From the NCBI RefSeq assembly GCF_030813595.1, contig NZ_JAUSUH010000002.1:186001-250000 (forward strand): 64,000 nt of DNA, in the 5' to 3' direction. A model generated the notes under the pieces. It searched no databases, had not been told where the DNA came from, and worked only from the letters and a program-made list of their open reading frames with translations. The position numbers and the translations under genes are program-made. Positions 33,779-42,757 of the stretch are shown piece after piece (position 1 is the first letter of the stretch; every line of letters starts with the position of its first letter). Origin of the DNA: Ancylobacter vacuolatus (lineage in GTDB: Bacteria > Pseudomonadota > Alphaproteobacteria > Rhizobiales > Xanthobacteraceae).

Positions 33779-35301
33779 CGTTCCGGCCCCCAGAAATAGG
33801 TGGGGATCCGCGCCAGTTCCTCGCCAGTTTCAGCCTCGCGCACCACGACGGTGAAATCCTGCCGGCCGGACGGCGCCGCCCGTGCCGGCAGCACCACCAG
33901 CAGCCGCTCGTCGAGGGTGCGGTCCGAACCGATGGCGACGCGCACCACCTCGGCGGCCGGCAGGTCCTGCGTGCCAAGGCGCAGAAGGGCCCCATTCAGC
34001 CCCTCGGCATGGAGCGCCACCCGCGCCAGCCCGGCGCGGCGATGGGCGAGGCGCAGGGCGTAGTCATTGCGCACGCTGCCGTCTGAGAGCTGGACGAAAG
34101 GCGGGTTGCGCTGCGGTTCGGCGTGCACGCTCACCTGCGCCAGCGTCGCCATGCCATAGCCGGAAAAGCCGAGCGCCAGCAGCGCGGCAAGGCCGAAGGC
34201 CAGCGCCTTGGGCCGCAGCCAGTCGACACGCGGCGGCGCGAGGAAGGAGCGGCGCGGCGCGCTTTCCACATCGAAGCGGATCAGCCCTTCCGGCCGGTCG
34301 AGCCTCGCCATCACCTCGTTACAGGCGTCGATGCACAGGCCGCAGCCGATGCAGCCCATCTGCAGGCCGCGCCGGATGTCGACCCCGGTCGGGCAGACGG
34401 TGACGCAGCGCGTGCAGTCGATGCAGTCGCCGCGCAGCGAGGGGGAGGGTGCCAGCGCGGAGAAGGCCACCGCCTCTGCCACCAGCCCCATCAGGCGCGG
34501 CGCGGCGGGCGCCGGCCCAATCGCAGGCCCTGTCGATTGCAGCTCACCGAAGCCATGCAAGGCGAGATCGGGGCGCAGCGGGGTGCGCCGGCGCCCGCGC
34601 GGCTCGCCGCGCCCGTGCTGATAGGTGACGACGAGGCTCTGCCGGTCGAGCAGCGCCGCCTGGAAGCGCGGCCACGGGCACATGTGCAGGCACACGCGCT
34701 CGCGGGCATAGGCGGCGAGCAGCCAGGTGGTGCCGGTGAGAACAAGCACCGTGGCATAGGCGATGGCGGGCGCTCGCCCCGTGAGCAGAAGGCCGGGCAG
34801 GGTCGGCGCGTCGATGAAATAGCCGGTGAAGCCGACCCCGGTGGCCAGCGCGATCAGCAGCCACGCCACGGTGCGCAGGCGCCGCTCGCTTGCCCCCTTG
34901 CCGACAAGGCGGACGATCAGCCGGTCGACAGCGAAGAACAGGTCCGACCACACGGTCTGCGGGCAGGCAAAGCCGCACCAGACCCGCCCGGCCAAAGTGG
35001 TGGCGAAGAACAGCGCCATGGCGCCGAAGATCATCATGCCCACCGCGATCGGCAAATCCTGCGGCCAGAATTCCAGCCCGAACACCATGAGCCGCCGGCC
35101 CGGCAGATCGAACAGCACCGCCTGCCCCGGCAGCCCTTCGCCGCGCTCCCAGCGCAGCCACGGCGTGAGGAAGTAGATGCCGAGCATCAGGCAGGTGAGC
35201 GACGTCTTGATGCGGCGGAAGCGGCCGCGCGTCGCATGGGGAATGTCCGGCCGGGCGATGGCACGGGACGGGGCGAGACCTTGCAGCGTGGTCGCCGGCA
35301 T
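33775..35301 (-). CDS. ccoG: cbb3 assembly ferredoxin-like protein CcoG (FixG/RdxA)
   Basis: 508 residues with about five membrane helices and a double [4Fe-4S] segment, CIDCTRCVTVCPTGVDIR and CIGCGLCIDACNEVM (around residues 290-340). The upstream block WCGFACPQTVWSDLFF is also conserved. The C-terminal 150 residues form an Ig-like periplasmic domain. CcoG acts as a cupric reductase during copper delivery to the oxidase. There is a one-base junction with ccoP at 35301. Confidence 0.96.
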   Translation of the reverse strand: MPATTLQGLAPSRAIARPDIPHATRGRFRRIKTSLTCLMLGIYFLTPWLRWERGEGLPGQAVLFDLPGRRLMVFGLEFWPQDLPIAVGMMIFGAMALFFATTLAGRVWCGFACPQTVWSDLFFAVDRLIVRLVGKGASERRLRTVAWLLIALATGVGFTGYFIDAPTLPGLLLTGRAPAIAYATVLVLTGTTWLLAAYARERVCLHMCPWPRFQAALLDRQSLVVTYQHGRGEPRGRRRTPLRPDLALHGFGELQSTGPAIGPAPAAPRLMGLVAEAVAFSALAPSPSLRGDCIDCTRCVTVCPTGVDIRRGLQMGCIGCGLCIDACNEVMARLDRPEGLIRFDVESAPRRSFLAPPRVDWLRPKALAFGLAALLALGFSGYGMATLAQVSVHAEPQRNPPFVQLSDGSVRNDYALRLAHRRAGLARVALHAEGLNGALLRLGTQDLPAAEVVRVAIGSDRTLDERLLVVLPARAAPSGRQDFTVVVREAETGEELARIPTYFWGPER

Positions 35302-36170
35302 CAGCGTTCTCCTCCGCCCAGCGAATGGACATAGAGCGCCAGCATGCGGATGGTGTCGTCATCCAGCTTGCCGGCAAAGGCCGGCATCATCCCCATGCGC
35401 GGCGTGGCGATCTGGTGCCGGATGGCGTCCCTGGTGCCGCCATAGAGCCAGATGGCATCGTCGAGACGCGGCGCGCCGAAATCGCGACTGCCCTCGCCCG
35501 TCGCGCCGTGGCAGGCGGCGCAGTTGGCCGCGAACAGTTCCGCCCCCGGCAGGCTGGCGCGGGTGACCACCGCAGCCGGGTCGGAAAGCGTCAGTACGTA
35601 GTCGGCAATGGAATCGATCTCGGCGGCGGACAGCATCTCGCCAAAGGCCGGCATCATGCTGTCGCGCGTTTCCTCATGGCCCGAGCGTATGCCGAAGCGC
35701 ACGGTCTGCTGGATCGCGGCAAGCGAGCCACCCCACAGCCAGTCATCGTCGACCAGCGCCGGAAACTGGCCGATCTGGCCGCCGGCGCCGACACCGTGGC
35801 AGGGCGCGCAGTTCTCGTTGAAGGCGGCGCGCCCGCCGGCAATGGCGAAGCGGCGCAGGTCCGGATGGCTCTCCACCTGGTCCAGCGGCGTCTGGGCGAG
35901 CTGGTGCCGCCAGTCCGCCTGCGCGGCGCGCCCGGCCGCCATCTCCTCGGCGAACTGGCCCTCGCTGGTCCAGCCCAGCGTGCCCTTGAACACGCCTGAT
36001 GTCGTCGCGAAGGAGGGAAACAGCCACATGTAGAGAAGGGCCACAAGGCACGAGCCGAGGAACACCGTGACCCACCAGTGCGGGATGGGGGTGGTGAGCT
36101 CCTTGATGCCGTCCCATTCATGGCCGGTGGTGGCGTAGCCGGTGAGGGGATCACGTTCAGGCGCGGCCAT
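35301..36170 (-). CDS. ccoP: cbb3 oxidase diheme cytochrome c subunit CcoP
   Basis: 289 residues. A membrane helix (about 31-52) is followed by two c-type heme sites: CAPCH (121-125) and CAACH (217-221), with axial-methionine regions SMMPAFGEML and GMMPAFAGKL. CcoP passes electrons from the bc1 complex/cytochrome c to CcoO. N-terminal TGHEWDGIKELTTPIPHWW is the family signature. It overlaps ccoQ by 14 bases. Confidence 0.97.
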   Translation of the reverse strand: MAAPERDPLTGYATTGHEWDGIKELTTPIPHWWVTVFLGSCLVALLYMWLFPSFATTSGVFKGTLGWTSEGQFAEEMAAGRAAQADWRHQLAQTPLDQVESHPDLRRFAIAGGRAAFNENCAPCHGVGAGGQIGQFPALVDDDWLWGGSLAAIQQTVRFGIRSGHEETRDSMMPAFGEMLSAAEIDSIADYVLTLSDPAAVVTRASLPGAELFAANCAACHGATGEGSRDFGAPRLDDAIWLYGGTRDAIRHQIATPRMGMMPAFAGKLDDDTIRMLALYVHSLGGGER

Positions 36171-36324
36171 CGCGGTCCTCCTCCAACGCGAACGGAATGC
36201 GGGCGTGGCGGTCCATCTGCGCGCGGGTGCCGGGCCGGAACACCTGCGCGAGAATGGCCAGGAACAGCAGCACGGCGGCGACCAGCCAATATTTCAGCGC
36301 GAAGACGAGAAGGGCTTCGGGCAT
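36157..36324 (-). CDS. ccoQ: cbb3 oxidase small subunit CcoQ
   Basis: 55 residues (MPEALLVFALKYWLVAAVLL), one membrane helix (about 9-28) and a polar tail ending EEDRDGRA. The start is ATG 36324 with GGAG just upstream. The stop lies inside the ccoP gene, in another frame (14-base overlap). CcoQ stabilises the CcoNOP core complex. Confidence 0.9.
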   Translation of the reverse strand: MPEALLVFALKYWLVAAVLLFLAILAQVFRPGTRAQMDRHARIPFALEEDRDGRA

Positions 36325-36326
36325 GG

Positions 36327-37064
36327 TCAGGAGCCCTCCCCGGGGGTGGCCTGCGAAAAATCCGCCAGCGTGCCCAGCACCTGCAGATAGGCGATCAGCG
36401 CGTCCATCTCGGTGACGCGGCCGGGCTGGCCGTCGAAATCGCCGAGCCGCGCCTTGGGGTAGCGGGCGAGCAGCCCCTCCGTCTCCTCGCCGCTCGCCTG
36501 GGCGCGGATATCGGCGGGCGCCTGCGCGATCATCGTATCGGAATAGGGCACGCCGACATCGCGCAGCGCCCGCATATGCGCGCCGAAGCCGTCCACGTCG
36601 ATGTCGCGGTCCTTCAGGAAGGCATAGGCCGGCATGATCGACACCGGCACCACGCTGCGCGGGTCGATCATGTGGGCGAGGTGCCAGGCGTTGGAATATT
36701 TCGAGCCGACGCGGGCGAGGTCCGGCCCGGTGCGCTTGGAGCCCCAGAGGAAGGGGTGGTCATACATGCTCTCGGCGGCGACCGAGTAGGGACCGTAACG
36801 CTCCACCTCGTCGCGGAACGGACGGATCTGCTGGCTGTGGCAGGTGTAGCAGCCCTCGCGCGTGTAGACGTTGCGGCCGATCTGCTCCAGCGGTGAATAG
36901 GGCCGCATGCCGGGGACCGGCTGCACCGTGGTCTCCAGCTTGAACAGCGGCACGATCTCCACCAGCCCGCCGATCAGCACGACGAGCAGCGTCAGCACGA
37001 AGAGCAGCGTGGTGGAACGCTCGATGAGGGCGTGGCCGGTGGGGTGCTCAGCGTTCGATGCCAT
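36327..37064 (-). CDS. ccoO: cbb3 oxidase monoheme cytochrome c subunit CcoO
   Basis: 245 residues from ATG 37064 ([21 protein letters not shown]), chosen because GGAGGCGGAG lies immediately upstream. One membrane helix, a heme site CYTCH in [23 protein letters not shown] and the axial-ligand region SIMPAYAFL follow the usual FixO layout. There are 11 bases between the ccoN stop and this ATG. Confidence 0.97.
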   Translation of the reverse strand: MASNAEHPTGHALIERSTTLLFVLTLLVVLIGGLVEIVPLFKLETTVQPVPGMRPYSPLEQIGRNVYTREGCYTCHSQQIRPFRDEVERYGPYSVAAESMYDHPFLWGSKRTGPDLARVGSKYSNAWHLAHMIDPRSVVPVSIMPAYAFLKDRDIDVDGFGAHMRALRDVGVPYSDTMIAQAPADIRAQASGEETEGLLARYPKARLGDFDGQPGRVTEMDALIAYLQVLGTLADFSQATPGEGS

Positions 37065-37075
37065 CTCCGCCTCCC

Positions 37076-38551
37076 TCACGACGCCGTCGCCGGCGCCGCC
37101 TGCGGCGCACGGGCGGGAACCGGCTGGCGGATGGGCTGGCGCAGCGTCATGGCGAAATTGACCGCCATCAGCACCCCGCCGGTGAGGTAGAGCACCCCGC
37201 CGATCAGGCGGATCACGTAGTAGGGGTGCAGCATGGCGACGCTGTCGGCGAAGGAATATTGCAGAAAGCCGAAGGCGTCATAGGCGCGCCACATCAGCCC
37301 CTGGGCGATGCCGGCGACCCACATGGCGGTGATGTAGAGAACGATGGCGATGGAGGCGATCCAGAAGTGCCATTCCACCAGCCGGTGCGACCAGAGCGGC
37401 CGCCGCCACAGCCGCGGCACCATGTAGTAGAGCGCGCCGAAGCAGATGAAGGCGACCCAGCCCAGCGCGCCGGAATGGACATGGCCGACCGTCCAGTCGG
37501 TGTAATGGCTGAGCGAATTGACCGACTTCAGCGCCATTAGCGGCCCCTCGAAGGTCGCCATGCCGTAGAACGCCACCGCCACCACGAGGAAGCGCAGGAT
37601 CGGATCGGTGCGCAGTTTCCCCCACGCGCCCGAGAGCGTCATGATGCCGTTGATCATGCCGCCCCAGCTCGGCATCCACAGCATGATCGAGAACGCCATG
37701 CCGAGCGTCTGGGTCCAGTCCGGCAGCGAGGTGTAGTGCAGGTGGTGCGGGCCGGCCCAGATATAGAGGAAGATCAGCGCCCAGAAATGCACGATGGAGA
37801 GCCGGTAGGAATAGATCGGCCGCTCCGCCTGCTTGGGCACGAAATAATACATGATGCCGATGAAGCCGGCGGTGAGGAAGAAGCCGACAATGTTGTGGCC
37901 GTACCACCACTGCACCATCGCGTCCTGCACGCCTGAGAAGGCCGAATAGCTCTTGGCGCCGACGAAGGAGACCGGCATCGCCAAATTGTTGACGACGTGC
38001 AGCACGGTGACGGTGATGATGAAGGCGAGGAAGAACCAGTTGGCGACATAGATGTGCGGCTCGCGCCGGCGCACCAGCGTGCCGACGAAGATGGCGAGAT
38101 AGGTGAGCCACACCACCGCCAGCCACAGGTCGGCATACCATTCCGGCTCGGCATATTCGCGGCTCTGGGTGATGCCCATGACATAGCCGGACAGCGCGAT
38201 GACGAGGAATGCCTGGTAGCCCCAGAACAGGAAATTGGCGAGGCGCGACCCGCCCCAGAGCCCGACCTGGCAGGTGCGCTGCACCACATAGAGCGAGGTG
38301 GCGATCAGCGCATTGCCGCCAAAAGCGAAGACGACACCCGAGGTGTGCACCGGCCGCAGCCGGCCGAAGGTGAAGTATTCCCCGACATTGAGCTGCGGAT
38401 AGGCCAGCTGCGCCGCGACAATGACCCCGGCGGAAAAGCCGAACAGCGCCCAGATCACCGTCGCCACGGTAAAGCGGCGGATGATGGCCTCGTTATAGCC
38501 CGGAATGGCGTGCGAACGGGCGGCGTGCGCCCAGGTGACGGCCGCATCCAT
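37076..38551 (-). CDS. ccoN: cbb3 oxidase catalytic subunit CcoN
   Basis: 491 residues from ATG 38551 ([24 protein letters not shown]), with GGGAGTGG upstream; a TTG six codons earlier is less likely. About 12 helices. Conserved: [27 protein letters not shown] (low-spin heme histidine), [25 protein letters not shown] (Cu-B His and Tyr), [25 protein letters not shown] (Cu-B His pair) and [16 protein letters not shown] (heme histidines). It is the high-affinity terminal oxidase used at low oxygen. It is the first gene of the cco operon and is divergent from the small membrane gene at 38688. Confidence 0.98.
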   Translation of the reverse strand: MDAAVTWAHAARSHAIPGYNEAIIRRFTVATVIWALFGFSAGVIVAAQLAYPQLNVGEYFTFGRLRPVHTSGVVFAFGGNALIATSLYVVQRTCQVGLWGGSRLANFLFWGYQAFLVIALSGYVMGITQSREYAEPEWYADLWLAVVWLTYLAIFVGTLVRRREPHIYVANWFFLAFIITVTVLHVVNNLAMPVSFVGAKSYSAFSGVQDAMVQWWYGHNIVGFFLTAGFIGIMYYFVPKQAERPIYSYRLSIVHFWALIFLYIWAGPHHLHYTSLPDWTQTLGMAFSIMLWMPSWGGMINGIMTLSGAWGKLRTDPILRFLVVAVAFYGMATFEGPLMALKSVNSLSHYTDWTVGHVHSGALGWVAFICFGALYYMVPRLWRRPLWSHRLVEWHFWIASIAIVLYITAMWVAGIAQGLMWRAYDAFGFLQYSFADSVAMLHPYYVIRLIGGVLYLTGGVLMAVNFAMTLRQPIRQPVPARAPQAAPATAS

Positions 38552-38569
38552 GTCAGCAACCACTCCCAA

Positions 38570-38687
38570 ATGCGTTACTACGTATACTTGCGAGCATTTT
38601 ATTCATTTTATACATTAGGATGAATTGACTATTGTTTTCACTATTGCAATTTATGAACTTTACACTCAACCTTTCAGGAGACTCTAC
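38570..38687. promoter_or_regulatory. A+T-rich divergent control region of ccoN
   Basis: This stretch of about 118 bases is strongly A+T-rich against a G+C-rich background and must hold the promoters for ccoN (minus) and the small membrane gene (plus). TTGACT (38625-38630) and the palindromic TTGCAA (38645-38650) are present. I could not find a perfect TTGAT-N4-ATCAA Fnr/FixK box. A RegA site is likely given the regBA genes nearby, but its loose consensus cannot be called by eye. Confidence 0.5.
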
Positions 38688-38945
38688 ATGACCGCGACCC
38701 ATTTCATCCTGATCGCCCTCGCGGTCATAACCGGCGCCTATCTCGCCATGGGCCCACGCGGCGAGCCGGTGGGCTGGGCGATCGGGCTCAGTCATGGCGC
38801 CCTCGCCCTGCTCGCGCTGGCGGGCTTCGCGGCGGCGGGAGACATTGGCTTCGCCGTTTTCACCGCGCTGCTCGCGGTCTATGCTGGCGCCATGTGCGCG
38901 GCCGAGGCGATCCAGCTGATGCGCCGGCCGCCGGCCCGCTCCTGA
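38688..38945 (+). CDS. Small membrane protein of unknown function
   Basis: 85 residues from ATG 38688 (MTATHFILIALAVITGAYLAMG), with AGGAG eight bases upstream. Three hydrophobic segments (about 5-20, 31-50, 53-75). No named family is recognised. It diverges from ccoN, shares its control region and is followed 15 bases later by another small membrane gene, so both may respond to oxygen or redox state. Confidence 0.72.
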   Translation: MTATHFILIALAVITGAYLAMGPRGEPVGWAIGLSHGALALLALAGFAAAGDIGFAVFTALLAVYAGAMCAAEAIQLMRRPPARS

Positions 38946-38960
38946 AAGGGGAAAGCCGCC

Positions 38961-39308
38961 ATGCCCCACCTCGTTCGCTTCCTGATGCGTCACGCGCTGA
39001 TCGGCGTCGGCCTCGGCGCCCTGTTCGTGGGCACGCTGGTGCTGCTGGACGTGGCGCGGCTCGGCACGCTGATGACGCAGTCCTCGTCCGGCCTGATCGC
39101 GCTGATCGTGCTGACCGGCGCGGTGGGCATCACCTTCGGCAGCGTGCAGATGGGCTTCGCCATCATGCTGCTGGGCGAGGACGAGCAGACCCCCGGCAAG
39201 GGCCGCCGGGCCCGGGCGCGCACCGCCCAGATGATTCCGGCACTGGCGCGGGCCCAGCCCCGCAGCGACGTCGCCGAACACAGACAAAGCCGCGTTCTGC
39301 GTCTGTAA
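38961..39308 (+). CDS. Small membrane protein of unknown function
   Basis: 115 residues (MPHLVRFLMRHALIGVGLGALFVGTLVLLD), with GAAAGGGGA as ribosome site. Two membrane helices (about 12-32 and 41-66, the latter GLIALIVLTGAVGITFGSVQMGFAIMLLG) and a basic, polar C-terminal tail of about 45 residues. Proteins of this general form occur beside cbb3 and quinol oxidase genes in Hyphomicrobiales, but I cannot assign a function. It is co-directional with the preceding small gene. Confidence 0.7.
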   Translation: MPHLVRFLMRHALIGVGLGALFVGTLVLLDVARLGTLMTQSSSGLIALIVLTGAVGITFGSVQMGFAIMLLGEDEQTPGKGRRARARTAQMIPALARAQPRSDVAEHRQSRVLRL

Positions 39309-39625
39309 CGGAGGGTAGTAGCGCGCGCCCGAAAGCGTATTCAGGGCGCCTGTGGAAAGGCAATACATCAGCGTTCCTCAGACTTGCGCCTTGGCGGCAC
39401 ACGAGGTCTCTGCCACGCCGCCCGCAGGACAAGCGCGCCGGTTGGTTTCGTAGAACTACTTAACAGTGGGTGGCGGGGGGCGCCCTTGGACAGAATGCCC
39501 AATCGGCCTCAAGGCGCGCTCGCCCTAGAAGCGGCAGACGGGTAAGTCTGTGCCGCGCGCCGCGTGTTGCGGACTATCGGGGAGGGCTGCGGGCAGCCCG
39601 TCGGCGCGGCGGGAGGCGTCAGGGA
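39309..39625. other. Intergenic region before regB
   Basis: About 317 bases with no convincing gene. The reading frame of RegB is open back to 39470 but codes for an Arg-rich sequence without homology. It presumably holds the regB promoter; no clear -35/-10 pair or RNA gene was seen. Confidence 0.5.
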
Positions 39626-40906
39626 TTGGTTTCGGATTCCACCGGCGACACAAGCGACAGGAAAAACCTACTGCTGCTCATCCAGCTGCGCTGGATCGCG
39701 GCGATCGGCCAGCTTGTCACCATCTGGTTCGTGCATGCCGAGCTGGCGATAGCCCTGCCGCTGTTCGAGATGCTGGCGGTGATCGCCTTCCTGGTCGGGC
39801 TCAATCTGGTCAGCCTGCTGCGCTACCGCCACCGTGAGCGGGTGACGAACACCGAGCTGTTCCTCGAATTGCTGCTGGATGTCGGCGCGCTCACCGCGCA
39901 GCTCTATCTCAGCGGCGGGGCGCTGAACCCGTTCATCACGCTGTTCCTGCTGCAGGTCATCCTCGGCGCCATCCTGCTGGAGGCGTGGTCGGTGTGGACG
40001 CTGGTGGCGATCACCAGCGCCTGCTTCGTCGGCCTCACCGCCTTCCACCGCGACATTCTGATGCCGCACAGCCATATGGGCGGGTTCTGGAACCTGCACA
40101 TACAGGGCATGTTCATCTGCTTCCTGCTGTCGGCCTGCCTGCTGGTGGCGTTCATCACCCGCATCAACGCCAATCTGCGCCAGCGCGACGCCCGGCTGGC
40201 CGAACTGCGCCAGCAATCGGCGGAGGAGGAGCATGTGGTCCGCATGGGGCTGCTGGCCTCCGGCGCGGCGCATGAGCTGGGCACGCCGCTCTCCACCCTC
40301 TCGGTCATCCTCAATGACTGGGAGAAGATGCCGACGCTCACCCGCAACCGCGAGCTGGCGCAGGACCTCTCGGACATGCAGGCGCAGCTCGCCCGCTGCA
40401 AATCCATCGTCACCGGCATCCTGCTCTCCTCCGGCGAGGCGCGCGGCGAGGGCACGATCCGCACCAGCGTGCGCGCCTTTCTCGACGAGGCGGTGGCGGA
40501 CTGGCGGGCGCTGCGCGCGCCCCCCGCCTTCGACTATGACAACGCCTTCGCCCCGGACGAGCCCGTCATCTCCGATCTCGCGCTCAAGCAGGTGATTGTC
40601 AACGTGCTGGACAATGCGCTGGAAGCCTCGCCCGCCTGGGTCGGGCTGGTGGCGCGGCGCGAAGGCGACACGCTGTGCCTGGAAGTGGCGGATCGCGGCC
40701 CCGGCTTTCCGCCCGACATCGCGGCGGCGCCGGGCAAGCCCTACCGCTCCACCAAGGCGCGCGCCGGGGCCGGGCTCGGCCTGTTCCTGGTCGTCAACGT
40801 GCTGCGCCGGCTGGGCGGCGCGCTGGAGGCGGGAAGCCGGGCCGAGGGCGGCGCCCGGGTGCGGCTGACCCTGCCGCTGGCCGGGCTTTCGGGAGGCACG
40901 CCATGA
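39626..40906 (+). CDS. regB: Redox sensor histidine kinase RegB/PrrB/ActS
   Basis: 426 residues from TTG 39626 (VSDSTGDTSDRKNLLLLIQLRW), preceded by GGGAGGCGTCAGGGA; no ATG is available near the conserved start. Six membrane helices (about residues 15-180) include the quinone-sensing heptapeptide GGALNPF (97-103). The H-box is ASGAAHELGTPLS with His216, and the redox-active cysteine follows as ARCKS (Cys258). The ATP-binding domain has NVLDNALEASP, GPGFPPDI and GLGLFLVVNVL. RegB autophosphorylates under low oxygen and activates RegA, controlling respiratory, hydrogen, nitrogen and carbon fixation genes. Its position beside cbb3 fits that role. Confidence 0.93.
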   Translation: MVSDSTGDTSDRKNLLLLIQLRWIAAIGQLVTIWFVHAELAIALPLFEMLAVIAFLVGLNLVSLLRYRHRERVTNTELFLELLLDVGALTAQLYLSGGALNPFITLFLLQVILGAILLEAWSVWTLVAITSACFVGLTAFHRDILMPHSHMGGFWNLHIQGMFICFLLSACLLVAFITRINANLRQRDARLAELRQQSAEEEHVVRMGLLASGAAHELGTPLSTLSVILNDWEKMPTLTRNRELAQDLSDMQAQLARCKSIVTGILLSSGEARGEGTIRTSVRAFLDEAVADWRALRAPPAFDYDNAFAPDEPVISDLALKQVIVNVLDNALEASPAWVGLVARREGDTLCLEVADRGPGFPPDIAAAPGKPYRSTKARAGAGLGLFLVVNVLRRLGGALEAGSRAEGGARVRLTLPLAGLSGGTP

Positions 40907-41466
40907 ACGAGGCCGCGCCCGCCGCGAACGGAGCCTGGCCCGCCGGCCCGCTGCTCATCGTCGAGGATGACGCCACCTTCGCCCGCACGCTCAAGCGCTC
41001 CTTCGAGCGGCGCGGCTATCAGGTGACAAGCTGCGCCGGGCTGGACGAGGTGGCGGCGCTGCTGGCGCATGTCCGCCCGGCCTATGCGGTGGTCGACCTC
41101 AAGCTCGCCGGGCAATCCGGGCTCGACTGCGTCAAGGCGCTGCACGCCCATGACCCCGGCATGCGGATCGTCGTGCTCACCGGCTTTGCCAGCATCGCCA
41201 CGGCGGTGGAGGCGATCAAGCTCGGCGCCTGCCACTATCTGCCCAAGCCCGCCAATGCCGACGACATCGAGAAGGCGTTCGAGCGGGTGGAGGGCGATGT
41301 CTCGGTGCCGCTGGACGGGCGCCCCACCTCGCTGAAGAACCTCGAATGGGAGCGCATCCACGAGACGCTGGTGGAGACCGAGTTCAACATTTCCGAGACC
41401 GCGCGGCGGCTCGGCATGCACCGCCGCACGCTGGCGCGCAAGCTGGAGAAGCGGCAGGTGAAGTGA
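40903..41466 (+). CDS. regA: Redox response regulator RegA/PrrA/ActR
   Basis: 187 residues (ATG 40903, overlapping regB by four bases). The receiver domain has acidic pocket VEDD, phosphorylated Asp65 in VVDLKLAGQSGLD and LTGFASIATAVEAIKLGACHYLPKPA. The C-terminal Fis-type helix-turn-helix, FNISETARRLGMHRRTLARKLEKR, is the almost invariant RegA recognition element. It is the global activator/repressor of redox-controlled genes in alphaproteobacteria. Confidence 0.97.
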   Translation: MNEAAPAANGAWPAGPLLIVEDDATFARTLKRSFERRGYQVTSCAGLDEVAALLAHVRPAYAVVDLKLAGQSGLDCVKALHAHDPGMRIVVLTGFASIATAVEAIKLGACHYLPKPANADDIEKAFERVEGDVSVPLDGRPTSLKNLEWERIHETLVETEFNISETARRLGMHRRTLARKLEKRQVK

Positions 41467-41476
41467 GGCCGCCCGC

Positions 41477-42745
41477 TCACCCCTTCAGGCGATAGAGCCC
41501 GACATCGATGGCGCCGGCGCGGAAGCCGCCTTCGCAATAGGCGAGGTAATACTCCCACAGGCGCCGGAAGTCGGCATCGAAGCCGAGCGTCTCGATCTGC
41601 GGCCAGGCGCCCAGGAAGCGGGCGCGCCACGCGCTGAGCGTCTGCGCATAGCCCTCGCCGAAGCACTGGGTCTCCACCAGTTCGAGCCCCGCCGCCCGCG
41701 CCTGATCGGCAATATGCGTCTTGGTCGGCAGCATGCCGCCGGGGAAGATGTGGCGCTGGATGAAATCGGTGTTGCGCCGGTAGGACTCGAAACGGTCCTC
41801 GGCGATGGTGATGACCTGCAGCACCGCCGTGCCGCCCTCGTTCAGGCAGGCGCGCAGCTTGGCGAAATAGGTCGGCCAGTAAGCCTCGCCCACCGCCTCC
41901 ATCATCTCGATGGAGACGACGCGGTCATAGCGCTCGGCAACGTCGCGATAATCCTGCAGCCGCAGTTCGGTGCGCGCCTCAAGGACGGGATCGGCGGCGA
42001 GCATCGCCTGGCCATAGGCGAGCTGCTCGCGCGAGAGGGTGATGCCGGTGACATCCGCCCCCGACCGCGCGATCGCGGCGGCGAGTGCGCCCCAGCCGCA
42101 GCCGATCTCCAGCACGCTCTGGCCGGGCCGGACCCCCAGCATGTCGACGATGCGGGCGAGGCGGACCTGCTGCGCCGCCTCCAGCGTCTGGCCGGCCGGC
42201 ACGCTCAGCGCGGAGGAATAGAGCATGCTGGAATCGAGCCACGCCCGGTAGAACTCATTGCCGAGATCGTAGTGGAACGCGATGTTGCGGCGGCTGCCGG
42301 TGCGGGAATTGCGGCGCAGCCCGTGGCGCAGCCGGTTCCACAGCCGCACCGGCCCCAGCGCATCGATGCGGCCGGCGAGAACGGGCAGGTTGTGGGCGGC
42401 AAGCTCGATCAGGCACGGCAGGTCCGGGCTCGACCAGTCGCCGGCGATGAAGGCATCGGAAAAGGCGATGTCGCCGCCGGTAATCAGCCGGCGCAGCGCG
42501 CGCCAGCGGTGCAGCACCAGCGTCGCCTCCGGCCCCGGATGGCCCCCGCGCCCGGTGAGGCGCCGCCCTTCCGGCGTCACCACGATGAGGCTGCCCACCG
42601 CCAGCTGGCGCAGCAGCCGCGCCAGCACGGCCTCGCGCCAGCCATGGCGCACGCTCGTGCCGCGCCGCGCGCGCGCGGCCGGCGCGTCGAGCGTGCCGGG
42701 CACATCGGTGGGGAGATGGGCGAGGGTATCGGCGTCACGCGGCAT
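41477..42745 (-). CDS. cfa: Cyclopropane-fatty-acyl-phospholipid synthase family protein
   Basis: 422 residues. The SAM-binding motif is VLEIGCGWGALAAAIARSGADVTGITLSREQ. Family blocks include NIAFHYDLGNEFYRAWLDSSMLYSSA, VVSIEMMEAVGEAYWPTYFAKL and HIFPGGMLP. The enzyme methylates double bonds of membrane phospholipids or makes related modified (e.g. furan or branched) acyl chains. It is last in a three-gene run with DUF1365 and an FAD oxidoreductase behind an RpoE-type promoter; in Rhodobacter sphaeroides the equivalent cfaA is in the singlet-oxygen RpoE regulon. Confidence 0.93.
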   Translation of the reverse strand: MPRDADTLAHLPTDVPGTLDAPAARARRGTSVRHGWREAVLARLLRQLAVGSLIVVTPEGRRLTGRGGHPGPEATLVLHRWRALRRLITGGDIAFSDAFIAGDWSSPDLPCLIELAAHNLPVLAGRIDALGPVRLWNRLRHGLRRNSRTGSRRNIAFHYDLGNEFYRAWLDSSMLYSSALSVPAGQTLEAAQQVRLARIVDMLGVRPGQSVLEIGCGWGALAAAIARSGADVTGITLSREQLAYGQAMLAADPVLEARTELRLQDYRDVAERYDRVVSIEMMEAVGEAYWPTYFAKLRACLNEGGTAVLQVITIAEDRFESYRRNTDFIQRHIFPGGMLPTKTHIADQARAAGLELVETQCFGEGYAQTLSAWRARFLGAWPQIETLGFDADFRRLWEYYLAYCEGGFRAGAIDVGLYRLKG

Positions 42746-42757
42746 ACGGCTCTTTCC

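Noticed and set aside
38570-38687. Fnr/FixK box upstream of ccoN
   Set aside because: I looked for TTGAT-N4-ATCAA with small deviations; TTGACT-type half sites exist but no convincing second half.
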